In this document: positions 54,348 to 64,000 of the stretch, one piece after another
How the letters are laid out: every line of letters begins with the position of its first letter
Position numbering within the stretch: position 1 is the stretch's first letter
From: Tubulanus polymorphus
Taxonomy: Eukaryota > Nemertea > Palaeonemertea > Tubulaniformes > Tubulanidae
DNA: 64,000 bases
Direction of reading: 5' to 3'
NCBI RefSeq assembly: GCF_964204645.1
Contig: NW_027437457.1
Span: 1-64,000, forward strand
Position numbers and translations under genes: made by a program
The notes under the pieces: generated by a model
Database searches by the model: none
The model's input: the letters and a program-made list of their open reading frames with translations, nothing else
What the model was told of the DNA's origin: nothing

Positions 54348-55020
54348 AACGTTAGAAAATCTTGATATCCTCTCCTCGTAGGACACCCCTGTACATCCTC
54401 TATTCAGCAGCAGGAATCACTCTGAATCAGTATCAGTAATAACTGGGTTCGAACCCGGGACACCCCTGTACACCCTCTATTCAGCATCAGGACCACTCTG
54501 AATCAGTATCAGTAATAACTGGGTTCGAACCCGACACACCCCTGTTCACCCTCTATTCAGCATCAGGACCACGCTGAATCAGTATCAGTAATAACTGGGG
54601 TCGAACCCGGGACACCCCTGTACACCCTCTATTCAGCATCAGGACCACTCTGAATCAGTATCAGTAATAACTGGGTTCGAACCCGACACACCCCTGTTCA
54701 CCCTCTATTCAGCATCAGGACCACGCTGAATCAGTATCAGTAATAACTGGGGTCGAACCCGGGACACCCCTGTTCACCCTCTATTCAGCATCAGGACCAC
54801 GCTGAATCAGTATCAGTAATAACTGGGGTCGAACCCGGGACACCCCTGTACACCCTCTATTCAGCATCAGGACCACGCTGAATCAGTATCAGTAATAACT
54901 GGGTTCTAACCCGGGACACCCCTGTGCACCCTCTATTCAGCATCAGGACCACTCTGAATCAGTATCAGTAATAACTGGGTTCAAGTTATCTGAAGATATT
55001 TTATTTTATTGCTGAAATAT

Positions 55021-58000
55021 TTACAAGTTAAAATCATATTTTTGAAATAGTTTTCTGAATTCTGCAGCCATTTCTTTCTCTTCATCGATGGAATATTTAC
55101 AGTTTCTCCAATCAATTCTATCAGTCATATCCAGTATCTCAGCTCCCGCTAATACCTCTCTATATTCAATATAAATATTATCAATTAGTTTATTATTATG
55201 ATTAATATTAATCGAATCTGATTGGTCGACTACAAACCTTCCAAACTGTAGCGGAAACGATTTCTTTATTCGATGCAGTAATTTGTCACCAGAGGGCAGT
55301 TCTACGTAGAAGTAGGGGGCACCTTCGGGTACGATCTGTAAATCAGATGAATCTATTATTGAGCTGTAGAGGGGTGATAGGTGATAAATGATAAAAGGGG
55401 TGGTAGGTAATGGTTACCTGTTTGATGTCAGACATTTTCGGTATTTCGTGAAGTTCAAACGATGTTTGTTGAGATTGAGCGCAATCTAGAAAACTTTCCT
55501 TTAACTCATCACCAGCCGTCGATACAGGAATCGGTACAACCTACAGAATATACTAACTATATACACATCAACCCTACATCACCTCCTCCCACCCCTTCAC
55601 TATCTAATAGACTCACCGGCCGTCGATACAGGAATCGGTACAACCTACAGAATATACTAACTATATACACATCAACCCTACATCACCTCCTCCCACCCCT
55701 TCACTATCTAATAGACTCACCGGCCGTCGATACAGGAATCGGTACAACCTACAGAATATACTAACTATATACACATCAACCCTACATCACCTCCTCCCAC
55801 CCCTTCACTATCTAATAGACTCACCGGCCGTCGATACAGGAATCGGTACAACCTACAGAATATACTAACTATATACACATCAACCCTACATCACCTCCTC
55901 CCACCCCTTCACTATCTAATAGACTCACCGGCCGTCGATACAGGAATCGGTACAACCTACAGAATACACTAACTATATACACATCAACCCTACATCACCT
56001 CCTCCCACCCCTTCACTATCTAATAGACTCACCGGCCGTCGATACAGGAATCGGTACAACCTACAGAATATACTAACTATATACACATCAACCCTACATC
56101 ACCTCCTCCCACCCCTTCACTATCTAATAGACTCACCGGCCGTCGATACAGGAATCGGTACAACCTACAGAATACACTAACTATATACACATCAACCCTA
56201 CATCACCTCCTCCCACCCCTTCACTATCTAATAGACTCACCGGCCGTCGATACAGGAATCGGTACAACCTACAGAATATACTAACTATATACACATCAAC
56301 CCTACATCACCTCCTCCCACCCCTTCACTATCTAATAGACTCACCGGCCGTCGATACAGGAATCGGTACAACCTACAGAATACACTTACTATATACACAT
56401 CAACCCTACATCACCTCCTCCCACCCCTTCACTATCTAATAGACTCACCGGCCGTCGATACAGGAATCGGTACAACCTACAGAATATACTAACTATATAC
56501 ACATCAACCCTACATCACCTCCTCCCACCCCTTCACTATCTAATAGACTCACCGGCCGTCGATACAGGAATCGGTACAACCTACAGAATATACTAACTAT
56601 ATACACATCAACCCTACATCACCTCCTCCCACCCCTTCACTATCTAATAGACTCACCGGCCGTCGATACAGGAATCGGTACAACCTACAGAATACACTAA
56701 CTATATACAACCCTACATCACCTCCTCCCACCCCTTCACTATCTAATAGACTCACCTGTATTTGTAAATGTTGAGTTCTATAATTTCTCTCAAATGAAAC
56801 AATTTCTTTTTTTTCTTGTTTAAACATTTTTCTCAATGCTTTTTTATATCTGAATCAAACGGTTAAGGCATAACCCATAGCAACGATATCGTAACCCATA
56901 GCAACGATATCGTAACCCATAGCTACCCCTCAATAATCGATATTTATAATGGTAGTCAAGGATACGAGTTGATTTCATTAACGACATCGTCAGGAGCGCT
57001 GACTGTTGACTGATAATGACCAATAGGTAAAATCAGTACGTGATCGGGGACTAGTCCACCTTTAGCTAGTGCTAGATATACCTAAAAAACGGAAAACAGC
57101 AAGTCCAATATGGAGAGAACCAGTCCAATACAAAGATAGAACCAGTCCAATTATACTTACATTCTCACCAACACTGACAACTAAATGTTTTTCAACTTGA
57201 GGACTTCCTAAACAAAACCAACACGGTCCAGTGGGCTGAGCTGTAAATATAAACAACCAGCCCATTAGCTTAATACCAGGGGCCAGTTGCACAGTCGTGA
57301 CTTAAGTCCAAAAGTGGTCTTAAATCTGAAGACTGGTCTTAAGTTGTTAGATTGTCTATAGAACTAAGTTGGTCTTAGACTGGTCTTAAGTCTAAGCCAT
57401 GACTATGGAACCAGCCCCAGGAGCTAGTTTTATAATCTGGTATCATCTTTTTATCTTGGAACTATAAATTCAACCTCACACTCTATGTACCACTAAAATC
57501 ACTGATGGGCCGACTGTAATACAGTGACCTTGTCACTCACCTTGATGTTTTTTAACCGAACGACCTTGACCTCCTTGGTGTTGTTTTTTACGTTTTGTGT
57601 CTGGATTCTGTGATTTAGTATCGAAGAATACTGGATTAATCTCGGTAGTAGGTTGAGCTGTTGTAGGTTGAGTTGTAGGTTGAGGAGTATAAGGTCTCTC
57701 CGTGACGTCGTCAGGTTGTTTCGTTAATTCAGTTTGATCCATGCGACTCATTGGTTTTATACTAAACGCATATAAAAACTTGCGTTTCTCACGGTTACCG
57801 ACTGGAGCGAGCGCGATGTATCGAGTCACGTGATTGGTCGATTCCGATAGAATCTGATGATTCCTGAATTATTGAAACACATACAATAGATTCCTCGCTT
57901 GACTCTGATAATCCCGTGCCCTGCAAATCATGCCCCGGGAATTGATCATCTCGGACTGCGCCCGGAATTGATCATCTCGGACTGCGCCCGGAATTGATCA

Positions 58001-60386
58001 TCTCGGACTGCGCCCGGAATTGATCATCTCGGACTGCGCCGGAATCATTGTCTATGGTAGTTTATATACACACCTATAGGGGGCTCTCTCGTAGTGATAG
58101 CCTTCTAAACCGACAAAATGATATCTAGGTTTTAAAACAAGGCATAATTGTGAAATGGCTTCGGAACCGGAATCAATTGAAGAGAATTCGCCTTCCTGGA
58201 ATAAACAACAATACTGGTTACTAGAGACCTCGACTAAACCTTGACTAACACTAACAACAACAGTAGATTATATTACTTACTACAGGAGTAGAATATTTCT
58301 CTACATTTCTCGCCCATTGAGACGTCAACAATATATCAACTCCTTTAAATCTGCTATCGGTTGTCATGGGAACGATTAGTGATTGAATATCTTCATTGTT
58401 GAATTCTGCGTCTGTTTTGTTGATATCGTTATTGATTTTCTGTTTACCGCTTAAATACGCGATCTGTAAACCACTACTGCTTGTATATATACCAGTCTTA
58501 CCTATAATACAGTACACTGTTAGTATGGTGGACCGTCAGGGGCATGTTATATGATCGGTACGGTGTAGTGTAAGGTACATACCGAGGTAGGTTAAATTCG
58601 GACACAATTCACAACCGTTGATATCTTGATAATAAATACAGTTATCCATGTTACACGGTCCCAGAATATACGTCGGTATCGGAACTAAAAAATACATCAA
58701 TCAATATTCATCAATAATTCACTATTTCACAATCAGTAGAATATTGATATTATTTAAATACCTTTCTCTTTTCCGTTGATGTATGATTGAAATTGTTGGA
58801 TTGATTCGGCTCCGTTAAAAAACTCCCCGACACAAAGTAACATCTATAAAAAAAACAGCTCATTAGTGACAGGGGTCGGTAGACTGAGCCATACCGCGGG
58901 GAGGGATGACAGGGGTCGGTAGACTGTGCCATACTGCGGGGAGGGGTGACAGGGGTCGGTAGACTGTGCCATACCGCGGGGAGGGATGACAGGGGTCGGT
59001 AGACTGTGCCATACCGCGGGGAGGGATGACAGGGGTCGGTAGACTGTACCATACAGCGGGGAGGGATGACAGGGGTCGGTAGACTGTGCCATACCGCGGG
59101 GAGGGATGACAGGGGTCGGTAGACTGTGCCATACCGCGGGGAGGGATGACAGGGGTCGGTAGACTGTGCCATACCGCGGGGAGGGATGACAGGGGTCGGT
59201 AGACTGTGCCATACCGCGGGGAGGGATGACAGGGGTCGGTAGACTGAGCCATACCGCGGGGAGGGATGACAGGGGTCGGTAGACTGTGCCATACCACGGG
59301 GAGGGATGACAGGGGTCGGTAGACTGTGCCATACCGCGGGGAGAGATGACAGGGGTCGGTAGACTGTGCCATACCGCGGGGAGGGATGACAGGGGTCGGT
59401 AGACTGTGCCATACCGCGGGGAGGGATGACAGGGGTCGGTAGACTGAGCCATACCGCGGGGAGGGATGACAGGGGTCGGTAGACTGTGCCATACCGCGGG
59501 GAGGGATGACAGGGGTCGGTAGACTGAGCCATACCGCGGGGAGGGATGACAGGGGTCGGTAGACTGTGCCATACCGCGGGGAGGGAGGGGGCCTCCAGAG
59601 ACTGGCTCATACACTGAACTCTCGCTCAATTTTCTGACAGCGAACTTACATCGAATTGTCCATTCTTCTTTAGAACTGATCGAACTCTTGAGAATAAACT
59701 ATTGAATTTACCAACAACATCTCCAGCAACAAGTCTGCAAACAAACAATACAAAAATAATATCACCACTAACAGAAAGATTTATCTGAACTTGAAAAGTT
59801 CTGATATTGACAATAGACTGTTCACTGTTCTGTGCAGGGTTGAACGTTCAGGACTGAACACTTAACACCACTTAACACGGGCATCAGTTTCATGCATTTA
59901 ATAATTAGTTAATTAATGATTCAATTACATTTTTATAGAATCCGCACTCATTTTTCCGTTTTGAGTGCGCGACGACCTTGAGAATAGTTTAACTATTTTA
60001 CCAACATAAACCGATATAAGTTTAATTGAATTGACAAAATGTTTAAAATATTTTTTTAAATTTAAAGGTTAAATAGATTCATGAATATCGATTTGATATT
60101 GTAGCGAGGCTTAATTTTATAATTTCAAAAACATTCGAACTCATTTTTGTTTTATAATTGGGCGACGACCTTGAAAAATAATTTAACTATTTATCAACAT
60201 GTACCGTTATAATTTTATATATTTATACCGATTTCCTAACTAAATCACATATGTCGTCATCTTTCAAGAAATCGAATGTATCTTTCTAAATATGTAGTTT
60301 AATAAATAGATATATTTTTCGCTTGCTTACTTCTGCGTTCTAATACTTTTTGGTAATCCGGTCATGGCGGTAATTCGGATTTCCAT
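55021..60386 (-). CDS. CWF19L1: CWF19-like protein 1 (Drn1-type, metallophosphatase-like plus CwfJ/HIT domains)
   Basis: Minus-strand exons: 60331-60386, 59650-59734, 58762-58843, 58583-58684, 58281-58501, 58074-58195, 57541-57863, 57161-57240, 56966-57081, 56756-56849, 55418-55540, 55021-55335. Phases close to 572 aa (human 538). The N-terminal part matches the family phosphoesterase-like domain ([54 protein letters not shown]). The second half has [18 protein letters not shown], the HIT-like [26 protein letters not shown] and a CwfJ C-terminal block. The family is linked to lariat debranching and mRNA splicing. Start: ATG at 60386 has good context; ATG at 60365 would remove seven residues and fits the family equally well. 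Intron 10 is the 104-bp exon-edge array. Confidence 0.95.
55510..56755 (-). repeat. 104-bp x 12 array: intron 10 plus start of exon 11 of CWF19L1
   Basis: On the minus strand each unit is a complete 76-base intron (GTGAGTCTATTAG ... ATTCTGTAG) plus 28 bases of exon 11 (GTTGTACCGATTCCTGTATC, GACGGCCG), immediately followed by the next GTGAGT. The copies are 104 bases apart from 56684 down to the real exon edge at 55540. Confidence 0.97.
57279..57418. mobile_element. MITE with GGGGCCAGTTGCA / TGGAACCAGCCCC ends
   Basis: Inverted ends GGGGCCAGTTGCACAGTCGT and (right) ATGACTATGGAACCAGCCCC, with inner ACTTAAG and CTTAAGT arms. Lies in CWF19L1 intron 7. The end sequence resembles MITE families widespread in marine invertebrates; not assigned further. 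Confidence 0.7.
57930..58045 (-). repeat. 26-bp repeat in CWF19L1 intron 6
   Basis: Four to five units of CCGGAATTGATCATCTCGGA, CTGCGC, ending about 30 bases before the exon 6 donor. Confidence 0.88.
58865..59587 (-). repeat. 40-bp x 18 array in CWF19L1 intron 2
   Basis: Near-identical 40-base units GAGGGATGACAGGGGTCGGT, AGACTGTGCCATACCGCGGG. They lie close to the exon 3 acceptor (58844). Open in three minus-strand frames because no unit has a stop, but the unit is intronic. Confidence 0.95.
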
Positions 60387-61018
60387 AGTGTTAATCCGCT
60401 GCACCAAAATAGTTATTTTGAAAACCGTTAAATCTACTTAAATAATTCAGGAAACTAATTATTTTCATCATATTACTCCATTTTAGGACCCTTTTTAGAT
60501 ATTAATTCGTTTTATAGATGACATCTGATTGAGTTAGGTAATTGTTTACACTATCAGTGAACCCACGTGGTTTTCCTGGAACTGAACGAAAATAAACATT
60601 TTACCAAGTACCAAATAGGGTCGAATTTAAACTCTGTTCAACAGAAATAGAGTCATTTAATTGTAATAAAAAACTCATGTTGATTCAATAAATTTAAATC
60701 ATTAAGATAAGGTCTTTGTTTAAATGATGAGCAGCTGAATTTGTCGAGTAAATAAGGGTATATTTATTCGCCGTACATTCGGGCACCGGGTTCCATTCAA
60801 TGGACGCCATATTATTGTAAAAAAATACAATAAAAAAGCGTTTGAAAAGATTCAAAAAAATCGGCGCAGATTTGAAGCGGCGAAAGTTAGGAAAAACCGG
60901 TTCAATGTGACATGTTGAGAAGTGATATTTGAGATAAACGCTGTGTTTTGTCAGCGACTGATAATTGCGCGGTTTGTGATCGGGAGTAAGAGTCGAGAGA
61001 GGAGGTGATGTTGAAATA
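60387..61018. other. Divergent intergenic region between CWF19L1 and E78
   Basis: 632 AT-rich bases between opposed start codons, with no repeat array. Probably contains both promoters. Confidence 0.55.
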
Positions 61019-63939
61019 ATGGTTGATAGGAATTCTACAATAATTGATGAGGGAAATATCTTATCATCATCAACTGTAGCAGCGATAATGAATCAATCAC
61101 CGCCTCCATCAACGTCCGCCGCCACTGGTAAGTGAGGTTCGATATGGATTGTGGACTCTTCTCGGAGTCTCAGAGACTCCCGGCGGAGTCACCGGGAGAC
61201 AGTTTGATGATGATGTTGGTGTTTTTATTGTATTGTAGGTTTAGTAGTAACAGATAAACCTCAGACGCAAGTGTTCATTCCGTGCCGTGTTTGTGGTGAT
61301 AAAGCTTCTGGATATCATTATGGTGTAACGTCATGTGAGGGCTGTAAGGTATGTACCCCTCCTAGCACCCTCGCCCTGTACCCCCTCGCCCTGCACGCCT
61401 CCCTCTGCACCCCCTCCCCTGCACCCCCTTCCCTGTACCCCGGCCCGCCCTGTACCCCCTCCCCTGTACCCCTCGCCTGTACCCCCTCGCCTGTACCCCG
61501 GCCCGCCCTGTACCCCCTCGCCCTGCACGTCCCTCCCCTGCACCCCCTCCCCTGCACGTCCCTCCCTTGTACCCCCTCCCCTGTACCCCCTCCCCTGTAC
61601 GCCCCCCTCCTGCACGCCCCCCTCCTGCACGTCCCTCCCCTGTACCCCCTCCCCTGTACGCCCCCCTCCTGCACGCCCCCCTCCTGCACGTCCCTCCCCT
61701 GTACCCCCTCCCCTGCACCGCGACTATCTATATCCATTTTTCATGTTTTAACTATCATCTATTTGATATATTTCACAGGGATTTTTCCGTCGAAGCATCC
61801 AAAAACAGATTGAATATCGCTGTTTGAGAGATGGAAAATGTTTAGTAATTCGTCTAAATCGCAATAGGTGTCAGTACTGTCGGTTTAAAAAGTGTTTAGC
61901 AGTTGGAATGTCTCGAGATTGTAAGTTATTTGTTTTACTAGCCGTATGGGCGTGTCATTACATTGATTGACAGTTTTACCGCTGTACATTATGGGCGTGT
62001 CTATTTACATTGATTGACAGTCTATTTTGTTTACACATTATGGGCGTGTCTATTTACATTGATTGACAGTCTATTTTGTTTACACATTATGGGCGTGTCT
62101 ATTTACATTGATTGACAGTCTATTTTGTTTACAGCTGTGCGTTATGGGCGTGTACCTAAGCGTATAAAATGTCTGGAGGAACAGATGGTGGCGACACCTA
62201 CTGAGCAGCAGACAATTGAAGAGAAACATCAATTAGCTATTTATGATATAATACTAGGAGTTTCACAAGCGCATCACGCAAACTGTCATCTTACTGAGGA
62301 TAAATTAAAATCACTACAGAAAACACCTAAAGATCTGGTAAGATTTAATATCAATCTGCTCCCAGTAACCCCTCAGACAGACTGCTGTCTGTAGTCTGTA
62401 CCCTGCACCCCCTCAGACAGACTGCTGTCTGCACCCTGTACCCCTCACACCTGACATGTTTATGCTATTTATCTTTCAGTGTACGGTAAAATTAAAAGTA
62501 GAAGATTTTGAAGATTCGAGTTTGATGTCGATGATTTTAACGACTCAAAGAATAACAATGTGGGAAACAATCGCTACATTAATGACTCCGACAATACAAC
62601 AACTTGTAGAATTTGCTAAACGAGTTCCAGGTATCAATATCTCATTCCTCTCACTCTACTGCCTGAAATATATCAATCTCACTCACTATGTGATATATCA
62701 ATCTCACTCACTGTGTGATATATCAATCTCACTCACTCACTCACTCACTCACTATGTGATATATCAATCTCACTTATCGTACCCTGTGTGATATATCGAT
62801 TCTAATGTGTGATATATTTTGATTTTGATATATTTAGGATTCACTAATTTACCTCAAGATGATCAGTTGATATTGATAAAGACAGGATATTTTGAGATTT
62901 GGCTCGTTAGAATTGCGCGAATGGTGAATGTTAACAATACAACAGTTGTATTCAGTGACGGATCAATTGTCAACAGAAATCAATTGGATATTGTTTATTC
63001 CGTACGTATTTTACTGTTTACCGAGTCTCATAATTCTGCGGTTGCTCAAAAGTTGGTACAAGTTTAACCCGTAGATTGTTGATATTGTGATAATGAAATT
63101 GCGCTATATGACTTAATTCTATCTATTTATCCGATATTTCTATTTGAGCAACTGATCCCAGGATTTACTACTGTAGTCGATACTCACATGCCGCAGTGGG
63201 AATACTCACATGCCGCAGTGGGAATACTCACATGCCGCAGTGGGAATACTCACATGCCGCAGTGGGAATACTCACATGCCGCAGTGGGAATACTCACATG
63301 CCGCAGTAACACTATGATATTTGTCTATTTTCAGCCGGAACTCGTTCAGAGTTTGTTTGATTTTTCCCTTGCGTTTAATTATCTCAGACTCAGTGACACA
63401 GAAATCGGTTTATTTACAAGTATTGTTCTACTTACACCAGGTATTTAACTCCCTCTCCTCCTACCTCCCTCTCCTCCTTCCTACCTCCCTCTCCATCCCT
63501 TCCTACCTCCCTCTCCATCCCTTCCTACCTACCTCCCTTCCTAGCTCCCCCATTCATCCCTTCCTACCTCCCTCTCCCTTCCCTTCCTACCTCCCTCTGA
63601 TTTCCTTTCACTGATGCTGAGAGTGTTGTATATTTTGTAGATAGAATTGGTATCACTGATTGTAAAGGTGTCGAAGAAGTCCAAGATAAATTAATTGAAG
63701 CGTTAAAACTACAACTTTCTCGCAATCATTCGACTGAACCTCAATTATTCGCTAATTTACTGATGAAATTACCAGAACTGAGATCAATAGGAGCTCAACA
63801 TCATCAACTTATACATTACTATAGAGAAAACTGGTCTCATATGAAATTACCTCCTCTCTTCTCGGAGATATTCGATATTCCGAAAAATGACGATGATGGC
63901 GATGATGATACCAGTAATAATGAGGAGGAAAAGTCATAG
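61019..63939 (+). CDS. E78: Nuclear receptor E78 (NR1E), ecdysone-pathway-type orphan receptor
   Basis: Eight exons: 61019-61127, 61239-61348, 61779-61920, 62135-62337, 62480-62630, 62838-63001, 63335-63440, 63641-63939, giving 427 aa. The DNA-binding domain starts at C52: [20 protein letters not shown], with the P-box CEGCKG at 69-74, then [20 protein letters not shown] and [15 protein letters not shown]. This is almost the Drosophila E78 (Eip78C) sequence and differs from E75/Rev-erb (NR1D) and PPAR. A ligand-binding domain follows ([20 protein letters not shown]) and ends in an AF-2-like [10 protein letters not shown] (399-408), so it may activate transcription. An acidic tail closes the protein. 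The N-terminal A/B region is short (about 50 aa). The first ATG in frame is used. The protein acts in the nucleus as a DNA-bound receptor. Confidence 0.94.
61349..61722 (+). repeat. C-rich CCCCTCCCCTGTACC array in E78 intron 2
   Basis: About 25 short units of GTACCCCCTCCCCTGCACG begin within eight bases of the donor that follows the first zinc-finger exon. Open frames across it are repeat artefacts. Confidence 0.92.
61955..62134 (+). repeat. 49-bp repeat derived from the E78 exon 4 acceptor
   Basis: Units of TATGGGCGTGTCTATTTACA, TTGATTGACAGTCTATTTTG, TTTACACAT. The true exon 4 (62135) starts CTGTGCGTTATGGGCGTGTA after TTTTGTTTACAG, so the unit contains a copy of the acceptor tract and the first exon bases. 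Confidence 0.85.
62640..62820 (+). repeat. ATATATCAATCTCACTCACT repeat in E78 intron 5
   Basis: Four units of TGTGATATATCAATCTCACT with CACT expansion between the exon 5 donor (62631) and the exon 6 acceptor. Confidence 0.8.
63178..63306 (+). repeat. 22-bp TACTCACATGCCGCAGTGGGAA array in E78 intron 6
   Basis: Six near-identical units about 30 bases before the exon 7 acceptor (63334). Confidence 0.9.
63441..63600 (+). repeat. CTACCTCCCTCTCC repeat in E78 intron 7
   Basis: Pyrimidine-rich units (CCTTCCTACCTCCCTCTCC) start at the exon 7 donor and fill most of the intron. Confidence 0.88.
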
Positions 63940-64000
63940 ACTACGGACCAGTGAACTGTGGAGAGGGATATCGATTGTCGAGATCTGTATTCAATTAATT

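Larger units (their letters stand above)
52590..54990. repeat. Higher-order satellite with GGGTTCGAACCC palindrome
   Basis: Basic units of about 75 bp contain CCTGTACATCCTCTATTCAG, CATCAGGACCACTCTGAATC, AGTATCAGTAATTACTGG and GGTTCGAACCCGGGACACC. Units are grouped with a foldback element into repeats of about 680-750 bp (element starts at 52687, 53363, 54115). GGGTTCGAACCC is a perfect palindrome and resembles the tRNA B-box/T-arm, so these may be amplified SINE parts. Confidence 0.88.
52208..55020. other. Satellite-rich convergent intergenic region
   Basis: Between the 3' ends of RPS11 and CWF19L1. It is made of the GAGTCCCACAATCAGAGAG array and then a higher-order satellite (52590-54990) that embeds three copies of a foldback element. 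No gene. The CWF19L1 poly(A) signal (minus-strand AATAAA, 55005-55010) lies only ten bases past its stop codon. Confidence 0.8.

Noticed and set aside
55462-55764. 100-codon plus-strand frame in the 104-bp array
   Set aside because: Antisense of the CWF19L1 exon 11 array.
58750-59629. Minus-strand open frames of 209-286 codons rich in [13 protein letters not shown]
   Set aside because: 40-bp intronic array of CWF19L1; the unit has no stop in several frames. Only a short 3' part overlaps real exon 3.
61271-61827. Several C-rich and G-rich open frames over E78 intron 2
   Set aside because: Low-complexity intron array; only the first 26 codons of one frame are the first zinc finger exon.

Overview
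This is animal nuclear DNA, most likely from a lophotrochozoan or spiralian invertebrate. The coding genes are split by many short GT-AG introns. Dispersed repeats carry the TTAGGG telomere motif. One gene is an E78-type (NR1E) nuclear receptor, a family typical of protostomes. No prokaryotic, organellar or viral gene is visible. I cannot name the phylum or species from the sequence alone.

Layout by start codon and stop codon, from left to right: TADA3 (+, 830-3655, SAGA/ATAC adaptor); an ELOVL fatty-acid elongase (-, 5362-8439) with two alternative copies of its penultimate coding exon; VPS18 (+, 9023-16733, 26 exons); a single-exon rhodopsin-like GPCR (+, 18183-19133); an intronless protein with two propeller-like repeats (-, 20420-22513); a CRAL-TRIO/spectrin-like protein (+, 23037-30001, 15 exons); an unrecognised low-complexity protein (-, 31229-35507, 8 exons); a PUR-alpha/beta protein with a long repetitive N-terminal exon (+, 36672-41409); YIPF3 (+, 44205-49366); ribosomal protein uS17/RPS11 (+, 50150-52207); CWF19L1 (-, 55021-60386); and E78/NR1E (+, 61019-63939). 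I assembled exon models by hand from consensus splice sites. In every multi-exon gene the exon phases join into one open frame, and in the recognised genes the predicted lengths match the families closely (for example VPS18 968 aa, YIPF3 349 aa, RPS11 156 aa).

The genes are ordinary eukaryotic housekeeping and regulatory genes and do not form a pathway. Three neighbouring pairs are divergent across short gaps: 20420-22513/23037, 31229-35507/36672 and CWF19L1/E78.

The striking part is the repeat content. The window is full of minisatellites, and many are not random intron filler: their units contain a splice site plus the edge of the neighbouring exon. YIPF3 has about 25 decoy copies of the exon 6 acceptor, RPS11 has 16 decoy copies of the exon 4 acceptor in an array that is largely an in-frame ORF, and CWF19L1 has 11 copies of 'intron 10 plus the first 28 nt of exon 11'. 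Others surround splice sites in the CRAL-TRIO gene, the 31229-35507 gene, VPS18, ELOVL and E78. Other notable features are a CTCF-like motif (AGATGGCG / AGGGGGCGC) that is strongly over-represented and is carried four times in each copy of a foldback element, tRNA-like SINEs with telomere-like tails, several MITE-like inverted-repeat elements, and a satellite whose unit holds a palindromic B-box-like motif.
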